Shown one piece after another: positions 27,000 through 36,069 of a DNA stretch of 64,000 nucleotides. The position numbers and the translations under genes were made by a program. Position 1 is the first letter of the stretch. Every line of letters starts with the position of its first letter. Under the pieces are notes generated by a model. It was not told the DNA's origin. It saw only the letters and a list, made by a program, of their open reading frames with translations, and did no database searches. The stretch comes from CAVYUC01 sp963816685 (GTDB taxonomy: Bacteria > Bacteroidota > Bacteroidia > Bacteroidales > Prolixibacteraceae): assembly GCA_963816685.1 (NCBI GenBank), contig CAWFMB010000033.1, forward strand, positions 1 through 64,000, given 5' to 3'.

Positions 27000-29294
27000 A
27001 TGCTAAAACGTCTGTTTTTTTTCATATTACTTTTAATGGTTTTTCAATTTAGCGCCAGTTCACAGTCAGTAGGATTGGTTTTAAGCGGTGGTGGTGCAAA
27101 AGGGTTGGCACACATTGGGTTAATCCGGGTTTTGGAAGAAAACAATATTCCTATAGATTATATTGCAGGCACTTCAATCGGTGCAATTGTGGGTGGTTTA
27201 TATGCAGCAGGTTATTCGCCCGATGAAATGGAAGAACTTTTTCGATCCGAGAGTTTTTATTTTTGGTCAACCGGTCAAATACAGGAAGAATACAGGTATT
27301 ATTTTAATAAACCTGAAGAAAATCCGGCCTGGCTTGAATTACGAATTGCGAAAACAGAAGATAAAATAAAACTGCTCCCTCCCACTAATATCGTTCCTGA
27401 AGAGCAAATGGATTTTGCATTTATGGAATTACTAGCTTCTACAAATGCTGCCTGCCAAAACAATTTCGACAGTTTGATGGTTCCGTTTTTTTGCGTTGCA
27501 ACTGATATTTACAATAACAAACCTGTTGTCTTACGCAACGGTGATTTGGGAGAAGCAATCCGTGCGTCCATGACTGTTCCACTCTATTTCAGGCCTATTA
27601 TGATTAATGGTGTATTAATGTTTGACGGAGGAATTGTAAACAACCTGCCTCACGATATTATGAAAGATGTATTTAAACCCGATATAATTATCGGACATAA
27701 AGTTGCAAATACTAGCAGGGCTGCAACAACCGATAATGTTGTTGAACAAATTGCCAATATGGTAATGCGGCCAACCAATTTTGAAATTGCACCTGAAGAT
27801 GGGATATTACTTGAAACCAAATTCGACAATGTAGGATTACTCGATTTTAATAAAATAGATGCTATTACCGAAAAAGGAGAAGCTACAGCCATACAGTATA
27901 TTGACAGCATTAAATCGCGCATCGGAAGAAGAGTTCCGGAAGAAAAAGTTGCTGCCAAACGAAAATCCTTTAACACAAGGAAACCTGAACTGTTCTTTCA
28001 AAATATTCAAGTCGAAGGAGTAGAAGATCCGATGCAACGAAAATTTATTATTCAATCAATTAAACACCGGTACAATGTTGTTTCGCTAAATTCATTTAAA
28101 AAAGAATACTTCAAATTAATTGCTGATGAACATTTGAAATCAATTCGGCCAATTGCTATGTACAACAGTGAAACCGGCTATTTCGATTTACACCTGAAAG
28201 TGGAGCCGGAGATAAAATTTAAAGTAAATATTGGTGGAAACATTTCTACAAAACCAATTAATCAAGGTTTTGCAAGTTTCGATTACAGGGCGTACAAAAG
28301 CCGGGCTTATACACTAAGCTCCAACATTTATTTCGGACGTTTTTACAGTTCATTTAAAGTAGGTGGCCGTATCGATTTTCCGACAAGTTTGCCATTCTAT
28401 CTTTCAGGTTATTCCACGTTGAACCGCTGGGATTTTTTCTCTTCAAGTTCGCAGCTTTTTTTCGAAGATGTGCGGCCGCCATTCATTATTCAGGATGAAT
28501 ATAATCTCCGGTTTGAAGGTGGTTTTCCCATGGGAGTTCGTTCCAAGTTTTTCGCCGGAATTGCATTTTCCACTTCCACAGACGAATATTATCAAACCGA
28601 AATTTTTAAAAAAGAAGATAAACCGGATCAAACTTCCTTTAGTGCATTTGTAACACAAGCAGGTATCGAAGGAAATTCACTGAACTACAAACAATATGCA
28701 ACAGAAGGTATGTTTAAAGGGTTAACTTTAATGCATATTTCTGGCAAAGAAACCAATACTCCCGGAACCACATCAACCAATAATCAGAAAAGCAGTAAAA
28801 ATCATAGTTATTTTGTTGTTCAGGCAAACACAAAAAAGTACTTTAATATTAATAAAGTTTTTACCGTTGGAACAGAGCTGGAAGCAGTTTTAAGCAATAA
28901 AAGCCTGTTTCAGAATTACAAATCAACAGTGCTTGCAGCACCTGGATTCAACCCAACACCGCACAGTAAATCATTGTTTCTGGAGAATTTTCATTCGAAT
29001 AATTATCTTGCCGGCGGGTTGAAAACCATCGTAAATTTAAATCCATCTTTTCATTTCAGGCTCGAAGGATATGGATTTGTTCCGATTAAAGAAGAATTGA
29101 AGAACCAGGATTTAACTGCATATCGCATCGATAAAACCTTTAATAACTATTATTTTCAAGGAATGGCTGCACTTGTTTACCAAACCGGAATCGGACCGGT
29201 TAGCCTTGCATTAAACTATTACGAAAAGCAAAATTCAGAATTATACCTTACATTAAATTTTGGATATATTCTTTTTAATAAAAGAGGTTTTTAA
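27000..29294 (+). CDS. patatin-like phospholipase fused to outer-membrane barrel (type Vd-like)
   Basis: 764 residues from the ATG at 27000, which opens a signal peptide (MLKRLFFFILLLMVFQFSASSQ). Residues about 24-215 form a patatin lipase domain: oxyanion loop GGGAKG, nucleophile elbow GTSIG and the Asp of FDGGIVNNLP (Ser-Asp dyad). A linker and POTRA-like segment follow (about 290-400). The C-terminal about 360 residues form a BamA/Omp85-like barrel ending LNFGYILFNKRGF. This layout is that of PlpD/FplA type Vd autotransporters, so the lipase is probably translocated to the surface or into the periplasm. The longer open frame upstream overlaps the YitT gene and lacks family similarity. Confidence 0.9.
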   Translation: MLKRLFFFILLLMVFQFSASSQSVGLVLSGGGAKGLAHIGLIRVLEENNIPIDYIAGTSIGAIVGGLYAAGYSPDEMEELFRSESFYFWSTGQIQEEYRYYFNKPEENPAWLELRIAKTEDKIKLLPPTNIVPEEQMDFAFMELLASTNAACQNNFDSLMVPFFCVATDIYNNKPVVLRNGDLGEAIRASMTVPLYFRPIMINGVLMFDGGIVNNLPHDIMKDVFKPDIIIGHKVANTSRAATTDNVVEQIANMVMRPTNFEIAPEDGILLETKFDNVGLLDFNKIDAITEKGEATAIQYIDSIKSRIGRRVPEEKVAAKRKSFNTRKPELFFQNIQVEGVEDPMQRKFIIQSIKHRYNVVSLNSFKKEYFKLIADEHLKSIRPIAMYNSETGYFDLHLKVEPEIKFKVNIGGNISTKPINQGFASFDYRAYKSRAYTLSSNIYFGRFYSSFKVGGRIDFPTSLPFYLSGYSTLNRWDFFSSSSQLFFEDVRPPFIIQDEYNLRFEGGFPMGVRSKFFAGIAFSTSTDEYYQTEIFKKEDKPDQTSFSAFVTQAGIEGNSLNYKQYATEGMFKGLTLMHISGKETNTPGTTSTNNQKSSKNHSYFVVQANTKKYFNINKVFTVGTELEAVLSNKSLFQNYKSTVLAAPGFNPTPHSKSLFLENFHSNNYLAGGLKTIVNLNPSFHFRLEGYGFVPIKEELKNQDLTAYRIDKTFNNYYFQGMAALVYQTGIGPVSLALNYYEKQNSELYLTLNFGYILFNKRGF

Positions 29295-29324
29295 CTACGG
29301 CAACTTACCAAAAATTTTAATGTT

Positions 29325-31148
29325 TTATTTTTTACGGTAACATTTTACCCAGTCAATTTGAAAAGTTACCGGAAGAGCCGAACCTGGAATTTCATAAACT
29401 ACCAGGCTCGAAGCGCTTAAATGCAGCGGAAAATTAAACTGTGAATTATTTTGTTGAAACACTTCGGTTTCATTTATTTTCCAGCTAAATGTGTTGCCGG
29501 ATTTTTCCAAAGTAAAAATGTACCAGTTATCTTTTTTAAGATTCGAAATATCCAGTCCGTTCATTTCAATTTTCCCGTTTGAATTTAAAGACGAGATTCC
29601 GATGCGGTTTTTAGTACCCATTTCAACCAAATGAACACGTGGTGAGTTTGTTTCACCTTGCAAGAATACTGAACTGACCACTTCTTTTACAGGCTTGAAT
29701 TTTATTTTGGCCTCAAAAATTCCATCTTCCTGCCAAAAACCTGGTGCAGTAGAAACCAGTCCGGAAGAATAATCCAATTCAACAGGCATAAATCCGGATG
29801 CAGGATTCCAGATTTTACCCTGAATCTTTTCCTTGCGCGTTTCAATTGAAAGTTTACCCTTAGTTGTTAAGTTTTTACCATCCGTAAATACGTTCAAATC
29901 GCCAGCTAAAGAATAGTTATCGCCAAGCAATTTTTCAGCAACATAACTCTTTGCTGACCACTTTTCGGATTGTAACTTCCCGTTAAAGTCATCTTCAAAA
30001 GTTACTTCCCACTCTTCGAAAAATTTGAATGCGGTTGAATTTTTATATTTGAAATATTTAGAGATATGCGGTGAACTTTTCATCTCCCTGTATTTTTTTT
30101 CCACAGCAAATTCATTCGATTTTTCCCATTTTTCCTTGTCTTCGAGATAGGCTTTTCTTTCCCTGAATTCTGCCGATGAAAAAATAGATTTTAATTCATA
30201 ATAACGATTTAATTCCTGACTATCCTTTACATCCAGATAATTTTTATACAGAGATGATCTTTCGAATTTCAGATAAAACCGGATATCGTCACTTTTCGCA
30301 AGGTTTTTATATCGTTGCCATTTTTTACAGGTTTCACTTTTTTCGAATTTCTTTTTATCCTTTAAAAAAGCTTCACGCTCTTTAAACTTTGCACTTTCAA
30401 CAACAAGTTTTAATTCTTCATAATTCCTTGGACCGTGATTTCCTGAAATCTGGCGATAAAGTTTCAGCTTTTTTGAATTTTCGAATTTCAGATATTCATG
30501 AATTTCAGGGTCCCGTTTCAGCGTTTTAAATTCATTATTTTGCTGCTTACTTTTTCCAGGTTGATTTTTAAGTAAAAGATAACGATTGAATTTTTCTGAT
30601 TTTGAAATTAATTCATGCCGTTTAAGCTTTTCCGAACCATGTAATTCGAAATAAGATTTTATCCCTGTTGATTTTTTCAGTTTATTAAATTCCGTAAATG
30701 ATTTTTCTTCAGGCGAGCCTTTAAATACCTGCTGTTGTATTTCTTTTTTCTCTTTTTGAAATATGCCGTTTTCTACATAATCCTTCAGTTGAAAGTATTC
30801 AGTTAAAGTTTCTGATTTTCTCAAGGTTTCGTATCGATCCAAATCCTTGGAGCCTTTAGCTTTGAAAAACTGTTTAATCCGTTTCGATTTACTTAGTTTT
30901 TCAAACTCTTTAAGGAGAAGGTATTCTTTGCTGCCTTTAAATTGCAACGCCTGAATTTCAGATTTCCGTTTTTTAAATTCTTCGGAATTTACCTGCTTTT
31001 CAAGTTCCAGGAATTCAGATAATTCTTCTGATTTTTCCACTTCCTGGAATTCAAGATAATCTTTATACAGCAATTCACGTTGTTGCTCTACTTTTTCAAC
31101 AGGTTTTATTTTACCTAAAAGTTGAAGCGAAAAAATTTTAAATGACAT
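29325..31148 (-). CDS. helical-repeat protein with C-terminal GH16-like lectin domain
   Basis: 607 residues, no signal peptide (MSFKIFSLQLLGKIKPVEKVEQQ). Residues about 20-375 are lysine/glutamate-rich helices in degenerate units: S-x3-YF-x-LK-x-S, F-K-x-RK/E-R-x-A-FL-x-D-K. Related motifs include YENGIFQKEKKEIQ, SAKFKEREAFLKDKKKFEKSE and SAEFRERKAYLEDKEKWEKS. Residues about 380-607 resemble a GH16/concanavalin-like beta sandwich: VTFEDDFNGKLQSEKW, the SGLVSTAPGFWQEDGIFEAKIKF core strands, NWYIFTLEKSG and FQIDWVKCYRK at the end. The GH16 catalytic E-x-D-x2-E is not visible where expected (PRVHLVEMGTK, about 500-510), so it is more likely a binding domain. A -7 box (31178-31185) precedes the ATG. 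Function unknown. Confidence 0.8.
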   Translation of the reverse strand: MSFKIFSLQLLGKIKPVEKVEQQRELLYKDYLEFQEVEKSEELSEFLELEKQVNSEEFKKRKSEIQALQFKGSKEYLLLKEFEKLSKSKRIKQFFKAKGSKDLDRYETLRKSETLTEYFQLKDYVENGIFQKEKKEIQQQVFKGSPEEKSFTEFNKLKKSTGIKSYFELHGSEKLKRHELISKSEKFNRYLLLKNQPGKSKQQNNEFKTLKRDPEIHEYLKFENSKKLKLYRQISGNHGPRNYEELKLVVESAKFKEREAFLKDKKKFEKSETCKKWQRYKNLAKSDDIRFYLKFERSSLYKNYLDVKDSQELNRYYELKSIFSSAEFRERKAYLEDKEKWEKSNEFAVEKKYREMKSSPHISKYFKYKNSTAFKFFEEWEVTFEDDFNGKLQSEKWSAKSYVAEKLLGDNYSLAGDLNVFTDGKNLTTKGKLSIETRKEKIQGKIWNPASGFMPVELDYSSGLVSTAPGFWQEDGIFEAKIKFKPVKEVVSSVFLQGETNSPRVHLVEMGTKNRIGISSLNSNGKIEMNGLDISNLKKDNWYIFTLEKSGNTFSWKINETEVFQQNNSQFNFPLHLSASSLVVYEIPGSALPVTFQIDWVKCYRKK

Positions 31149-31177
31149 CTGCCAGGATTTAGTTTTTTAACAAGTTT

Positions 31178-31185
31178 CAAAAATA
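31178..31185 (-). promoter_or_regulatory. -7 box of the helical-repeat/GH16-like gene
   Basis: Minus-strand TATTTTTG matches TAnnTTTG, 29 nt before the ATG at 31148. Confidence 0.5.
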
Positions 31186-31342
31186 AAAATTAAACCCGTT
31201 AAATTCTAAAAAATGTTTGTAAACATTATTTAATCAGCATTTTTGAACTGAAATTATTTATCATATTTTAAGATTTTAACAAATTCAACTCTTTTCTGAA
31301 AATCTCAAACCTTTAACTGTTTATATGTTTCGACCGGAAAGA

Positions 31343-31373
31343 TTGACTGTTCAGCTAATTTTAAATAGTTTTG
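31343..31373 (+). promoter_or_regulatory. promoter of the nucleoside phosphorylase gene
   Basis: TTG at 31343-31345 and TAGTTTTG at 31366-31373 (matching TAnnTTTG) are separated by 20 bp, the expected Bacteroidota -33/-7 layout, 20 nt before the ATG. Confidence 0.5.
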
Positions 31374-31393
31374 ATCCTGAAAATTGACATTAC

Positions 31394-32263
31394 ATGATTA
31401 AAGATTCTGAATTAATACTAAACCAGGATGGTTCCATTTTTCATTTACACCTAAAACCGGAAAATATTTCGGACCAGGTAATTTTGGTTGGTGACCAGGA
31501 TCGGGTTGAAGCTGTTAGCCGCTTTTTTGATAAAGTTGAATTTACTACCCGGAATCGTGAATTTAAAACTGTTACCGGCTTTTACAATGGAAAAAGAATT
31601 ACAGTACTTTCCACCGGAATTGGCACCGATAATATTGATATCGTTGTAAATGAATTGGATGCACTTGTAAATATTGATCTCCAAACACGGGAAATTAAAA
31701 GGCAACATAAATCATTAAACATTGTAAGAATTGGAACATCGGGAGGATTACAGGCAGGCTTGCCGGTAAATTCTGTAGTTGTTTCCCAAAAATCAATTGG
31801 ATTTGATGGAACGCTCAATTATTACTCCAATTGTGAAAACTTTTGTGATGTGCCGTTTAAAAAGGCATTTATGCAGTTCACCGGTTGGAAAGATTCGTTA
31901 CCAAAACCGTATGTAGTTGATGCATCTGATAAATTATTAAAACAATTTGATAACTCCGGATTCAGAATGGGAGTAACGATATCAGCACCCGGGTTTTATG
32001 GACCGCAAGGTCGTATTTTAAGACTTCGACTTGCGATGCCCGAACTGAACCAGCTGATTGGACAATTCAATTTCGACGGAATGCAGATAACCAATTTTGA
32101 AATGGAAAGTTCGGCTATATATGGATTATCGAAAATGCTTGGACATTGTGCATTAACAGTTTGTCTGATAATTGCCAACCGGGTTACAAATGAAGCAAAT
32201 CCTGACTACAGGTCTGAAATGGAAAAACTGATTTTAAAAGTACTTGACCAACTAACTAATTAA
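31394..32263 (+). CDS. nucleoside phosphorylase (uridine phosphorylase-like)
   Basis: 289 residues of the PNP/UDP phosphorylase family, which cleaves nucleosides with phosphate for salvage. Visible: VILVGDQDRVEAV (phosphate-binding loop with Asp-Arg), TVLSTGIGTDNIDIV, RIGTSGGLQ, VTISAPGFYGPQG, and the base/ribose-binding FEMESSAIYGLSKMLGH. The FEMES motif and size suggest a uridine phosphorylase-type specificity, but purine specificity cannot be excluded. It is followed 11 nt later by a SirB1-like gene, forming a likely two-gene unit. Confidence 0.88.
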   Translation: MIKDSELILNQDGSIFHLHLKPENISDQVILVGDQDRVEAVSRFFDKVEFTTRNREFKTVTGFYNGKRITVLSTGIGTDNIDIVVNELDALVNIDLQTREIKRQHKSLNIVRIGTSGGLQAGLPVNSVVVSQKSIGFDGTLNYYSNCENFCDVPFKKAFMQFTGWKDSLPKPYVVDASDKLLKQFDNSGFRMGVTISAPGFYGPQGRILRLRLAMPELNQLIGQFNFDGMQITNFEMESSAIYGLSKMLGHCALTVCLIIANRVTNEANPDYRSEMEKLILKVLDQLTN

Positions 32264-32274
32264 TCATCGAAATA

Positions 32275-33153
32275 ATGAAAAGAAGCAAGCTTCAGGCATT
32301 GATAAATTTACTTGACGACCCCGACAATGAAGTTTATGCATTGGTTGAAAAAGAACTGCTCAAAGAAAATCATGAAATAATTTCAACACTGGAAGATACA
32401 TGGGAAAACAGTTACGATGAAAACTGCCAGGAACGGATAGAAAACCTGATTCAGAATATTCAGTTTAAACAAACCAATAAACTGTTAAAAACCTGGATTA
32501 AAACTTCCGAAAGAAACCTGCTCGATGGCTTTTTAACTGTTGACCGGTTTCAATACCCGGATTTAAACCTGCTGGTTTTACATCAAAAGATTGAGAACCT
32601 GCAAAAATCAATCTGGCTTGAATTGAATAACTCGCTTACATTACTTGAAAAAACCACAATATTAAATCACTTTCTGTTTCATATCAATGGGTTTTCAGTA
32701 AATCATAACAATATCCAATCGCCTCAAAACTGTTTTCTCAATCAGATGCTTGAAACAAAAAAAGGGAATGCTGTATCATTAAGTATATTTTATACAATAC
32801 TGGCGCGGCAATTGGAAATACCTGCCCATTTTATCGATTTTCCCAAAAATCCGCTGATTGCTGTTGTAAATCGCAGTCTTGCTAAAAAAGTTCACGGCAA
32901 AACCTACAGTTCCGATGTTTTGTTTTATATCAACCCCTCAAATAAAGGCGCTATTGCCAGCAGAAAAGAAATTGACTACCATCTCAGGAAAAACAATTAC
33001 AAAAATGTAACTGAATTTACCGAACCGAAATCGGATATTGTTTTTATAAAACGGCTGATTGAATCGATGCTGGAGTCATACAGGTCAGTTGGTTTTCCCG
33101 AGAAAGAAGAAAAAGTAAAAATACTTTTAAGACTTTTCAGGCAGTTTCAATAA
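32275..33153 (+). CDS. SirB1/transglutaminase-like domain protein
   Basis: 292 residues. The central and C-terminal part matches the SirB1-type transglutaminase-like fold (Transglut_core2): NHFLFHINGFSVNHNNI, the NQMLETKKGNAVSLSIFYTILARQL signature, FPKNPLIAV, and a helical end. The N-terminal about 90 residues look like a helical HEAT-like lead (LLDDPDNEVYALVEKELL). The catalytic cysteine position of true transglutaminases is not evident, as in other SirB1 relatives, so an enzymatic role is uncertain. It is coupled to the upstream phosphorylase gene. Confidence 0.82.
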   Translation: MKRSKLQALINLLDDPDNEVYALVEKELLKENHEIISTLEDTWENSYDENCQERIENLIQNIQFKQTNKLLKTWIKTSERNLLDGFLTVDRFQYPDLNLLVLHQKIENLQKSIWLELNNSLTLLEKTTILNHFLFHINGFSVNHNNIQSPQNCFLNQMLETKKGNAVSLSIFYTILARQLEIPAHFIDFPKNPLIAVVNRSLAKKVHGKTYSSDVLFYINPSNKGAIASRKEIDYHLRKNNYKNVTEFTEPKSDIVFIKRLIESMLESYRSVGFPEKEEKVKILLRLFRQFQ

Positions 33154-33526
33154 AAAATTTTAAGCTTTGAACTGTCTTCTTTGAACCCGTCTGTTCAGCC
33201 GGACAGGCTTTGAACTTTGAACTTCTTCCAATGATCCTTTACCCGACTCTGAAGACCTTTTATATCTCCATTAAATCCCAGACAGATGGTGAAACCGGGT
33301 CACTTTAATTTTCCGGTGGAGTAAATACCTCAAATTTCATTTATCCGGATAAAAAACAGAATCACATAAACTCCTCTTACAGCAGCTATGAAAGGATTTG
33401 TTAAAGAAGTTACCTGTATCTTTGTATTAATAATATTGCAGAAGTGGAATTAAATGGTAAAAGGTAATGCTGTTTTAACAGCAGGATTTGTATTTCCTTC
33501 CAAAGCAGTCTTATAATGGTTTTCAC

Positions 33527-33582
33527 TATACCTTCCATATACCATGGACGGGGTTAGTTCGCGATTTAATATGGAAGGTATA
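33527..33582. repeat. 14-bp perfect inverted repeat around a 28-bp centre
   Basis: TATACCTTCCATAT (33527-33540) and its exact complement ATATGGAAGGTATA (33569-33582) flank a 28-bp, more GC-rich centre. No T-run follows. It could form a cruciform or RNA hairpin or mark the ends of a miniature element. Confidence 0.6.
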
Positions 33583-33956
33583 TTGATGTTATAGTGTTGG
33601 TAAGTTCCGGGTTACAAGTAAAATGCATGAGAACCTTCTCTTTTGGGAAGTCATAACTACATTTGGTTCAGGAGACAGTGCAATGGCGGCTCTATGTTCA
33701 TTCTCTCCAATTCATTTATGTATGCCGTTATTAAGGTTGCTTCTTTGTAACCATACAAAAAAGCTTATTATGCAGTGTTTTATCAGTTTTATCTTTTCCT
33801 CACCTGATTTTTAAAGTAATTCGTGAAACCGTGCTTCTGCCTGGATTATCAGTAATTCATCACAGGGATTTTTACAATCTTGAGTAAGACAAAAATCAAC
33901 AGAATATAAAAAAACCGGTGTGGATAAGATGAACATTTACTTATGCCATTAACTGA

Positions 33957-33988
33957 AATATCTTTGACTTTTCCATGTCAAAGATATT
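33957..33988. repeat. 12-bp perfect inverted repeat (hairpin)
   Basis: AATATCTTTGAC (33957-33968) and GTCAAAGATATT (33977-33988), 8-nt loop. Followed on the + strand by mixed sequence with a T8 run about 17 nt later, so an imperfect terminator is possible but not typical. Confidence 0.55.
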
Positions 33989-34093
33989 CCCAGTCAATAG
34001 TTTTTTTTAAAAGATGTTGGAGTAGTAAAGCTCTGGACTGATTTTGCAACGACAGCACAATCAGAAATTTCTTTATCCTGTTTTTTCAGTTGT

Positions 34094-35656
34094 TTATTTG
34101 GCGTAACTAACCACACGAGTTTCCCTGATAACGGTAATTTTTATTTGTCCGGGATAAGTCATTTCATCCTGAATCCGTTTTGAAATATCGTAAGAAAGTT
34201 GTTCGGTTTCCTGATCACTCATTTTATCTGAGCCAACGATTACACGCAGTTCACGTCCGGCCTGAATTGCATAGGTTTTTGTGACTCCCGGATATGAAAG
34301 TGCCAAATCTTCCAAATCTTTCAACCGTTTAATATATGATTCAACAACTTCGCGACGTGCACCCGGTCTGGCTCCTGAAATAGCATCACATACCTGGACA
34401 ATAGGTGCCAAAAGGCTTTGCATTTCAACTTCGTCATGATGAGCACCAATTGCATTGGCAATATCCGGTTTCTCCTTGTATTTCTCCGCCAGCTTCATTC
34501 CTAAAATAGCGTGTGGCAATTCCGGCTCGTCGTCAGGCACCTTACCTATGTCGTGCAATAAACCGGCACGTTTGGCTTTTTTAGTATTCAGTCCAAGTTC
34601 CGAGGCCATTATTGCACTTAAATTGGCAACTTCACGTGAGTGCTGCAACAGGTTTTGACCATAAGACGAACGGTACTTCATTTTACCAATCAGCCGGATT
34701 AATTCGGGATGTAAACCATGAATTCCAAGGTCGATTGCAGTACGTTTTCCGGTTTCAATCACTTCTTCATCAATCTGTTTTTTTACCTTACCAACCACTT
34801 CTTCAATTCGGGCCGGGTGAATTCTTCCATCGGTAACCAATTGATGCAAAGCAAGCCGGGCTATTTCACGGCGAACCGGATCAAAAGCGGAGAGAACAAT
34901 TGCTTCGGGTGTATCATCCACCACAATTTCAACACCAGTAGCTGCTTCAAGGGCACGAATATTACGTCCTTCGCGGCCAATTATGCGTCCTTTGATTTCA
35001 TCACTTTCAATATGAAAAATAGTAACAGAATTTTCAATGGCTGTTTCTGTAGCCACCCGCTGAATCGATTTCACTACAATTTTTTTAGCTTCCTTATTTG
35101 CGGTTTGTTTAGCTTCCTCCATTATTTCATTCACATAACTGATGGCTTCAGATTTTGCTTCTTCTTTTAGTGATTCAACAAGCTGTGATTTTGCTTCTTC
35201 TGTTGATAGTCCGGAGATCTGTTCAAGTTTTTCGAGGTGTTGACGGTGAATTTTATCCAGTTCCTCGCTCTTATGTTCCACCCGTTGCAATTGAATGTTT
35301 AAATTTTCGCGAATAGCTTCCACTTCTTTCCGGGTTACCTCAAATTCTTTGGTTTTCTTTTGCAGTTCGTCGCGTCTTTGATTGATAATAGTTTCACGTT
35401 GTGTCAGTTTATTTTCGAGATGACTTATTTTCACCCCTTTTTCCTGGATAAACTTTTCATGCTCCGATTTAAGTTGTAAAAATTTTTCTTTAGCCTGAAG
35501 AATTTTATCTTTTTTAATCACTTCTCCTTCGCTTTCAGCTTCGGAAATAATTTTTTGTTTTTTCGAATTTAAAGCCTTATCCCAAATAACATAGGCCAGA
35601 GTTCCCCCAACAGCAAACCCGGCAACAGCACCTATTAGTATTTCTATCCAATTCAT
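34094..35656 (-). CDS. rny: ribonuclease Y
   Basis: Membrane-anchored endoribonuclease that starts mRNA decay. The ATG at 35656 (MNWIEILIGAVAG) gives 520 residues, the standard length; the longer frame adds 12 residues that are not conserved. Order: N-terminal TM helix (about 4-24), long coiled coil (about 30-200), KH domain with IIGREGRNIRALEAATGVE (about 215-235), HD phosphohydrolase domain with LLQHSREVANLSAIMASE and LLHDIGK (catalytic His-Asp), HDEVEMQS, and the C-terminal YPGQIKITVIRETR. It lies directly downstream of the 6S-like RNA and zapA. Confidence 0.96.
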   Translation of the reverse strand: MNWIEILIGAVAGFAVGGTLAYVIWDKALNSKKQKIISEAESEGEVIKKDKILQAKEKFLQLKSEHEKFIQEKGVKISHLENKLTQRETIINQRRDELQKKTKEFEVTRKEVEAIRENLNIQLQRVEHKSEELDKIHRQHLEKLEQISGLSTEEAKSQLVESLKEEAKSEAISYVNEIMEEAKQTANKEAKKIVVKSIQRVATETAIENSVTIFHIESDEIKGRIIGREGRNIRALEAATGVEIVVDDTPEAIVLSAFDPVRREIARLALHQLVTDGRIHPARIEEVVGKVKKQIDEEVIETGKRTAIDLGIHGLHPELIRLIGKMKYRSSYGQNLLQHSREVANLSAIMASELGLNTKKAKRAGLLHDIGKVPDDEPELPHAILGMKLAEKYKEKPDIANAIGAHHDEVEMQSLLAPIVQVCDAISGARPGARREVVESYIKRLKDLEDLALSYPGVTKTYAIQAGRELRVIVGSDKMSDQETEQLSYDISKRIQDEMTYPGQIKITVIRETRVVSYAK

Positions 35657-35677
35657 TGTTAAAAATTTAATTAAAAT

Positions 35678-35735
35678 AAAAACCTGTAACAAGCCACTTC
35701 AAATAAACATTTAAAGTGACCTAACACAGGTTTTT
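35678..35735 (-). ncRNA. ssrS: probable 6S-like RNA (core hairpin)
   Basis: Between zapA and rny the DNA folds into closing stem, open bubble and terminal stem. AAAAACCTGT (35678-35687) pairs 10/10 with ACAGGTTTTT (35726-35735). Inside is a symmetric 7 x 7 nt unpaired bubble (35688-35694 and 35719-35725). Beyond it CACTT/AAGTG plus AAAT/ATTT form the tip with an AAAC loop. A large single-stranded bubble between two stems is the defining shape of 6S RNA, which mimics an open promoter and binds RNA polymerase. A position next to zapA is also classic for ssrS. Strand is inferred from the flanking genes. The full transcript is probably longer than the core shown. An attenuator or terminator of zapA is the alternative. 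Confidence 0.55.
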
Positions 35736-35760
35736 GATAAATATATAATCGATTAATTTA

Positions 35761-36069
35761 CTATTTCTTCTTCTTTTCTTTCAAAAAATCAGAAATATCG
35801 TCATTTAAATCCTTCAATTCATTCACAAAAAGAGACTTGTCTTCGCGTTCCAATAATTCTGTTTGTGTTAGTGCAATCTGAAAAGCTGCCATTGCTAAAA
35901 TATCCTGGGCATCTTTATCAGGAAACAATTCTCTGTATTTAATAATTGTTTCATTAATAATTTTTGCAGCTAACCGATGTCTCTCTTCATTATTTCGATC
36001 AATTACCAGCGGATAAATCCTGCCTTCAATCCTAATATTTATTCTAAGTTGATTCTTGTCCACCTGCAA
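35761..36069 (-). CDS. zapA: cell division protein ZapA
   Basis: 102-residue Z-ring-associated protein that bundles FtsZ filaments. N-terminal ZapA beta-hairpin (NIRIEGRIYPLVID), the family helix with LAAKIINETIIKYRELFPDKDAQDILAMAA and a C-terminal coiled coil ending in KEKKKK. There is no ATG: the frame follows the stop of the upstream coiled-coil gene directly, with TTG at 36069 abutting that TAA, or GTG at 36063. This suggests translational re-initiation. In an operon with the upstream coiled-coil gene. Confidence 0.9.
   Translation of the reverse strand: MQVDKNQLRINIRIEGRIYPLVIDRNNEERHRLAAKIINETIIKYRELFPDKDAQDILAMAAFQIALTQTELLEREDKSLFVNELKDLNDDISDFLKEKKKK

Larger units (their letters stand above)
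33154..34093. other. gene-less 940-bp interval
   Basis: No credible coding sequence. The only frame over 60 codons (33623-33814) has no recognisable features. The interval holds two inverted repeats (listed separately), a short GAAC/CTTTGAA-rich stretch near 33160-33230 containing the imperfect dyad CTGTTCAGCCGGACAG, and otherwise nothing recognised. It separates the + strand SirB1-like gene from the minus-strand rny, so both ends are 3' ends. It could be a remnant of a lost gene or mobile element. Confidence 0.6.

Noticed and set aside
33623..33814. 63-codon frame in the 33-34 kb gap
   Set aside because: No recognisable motif, promoter or neighbour support.
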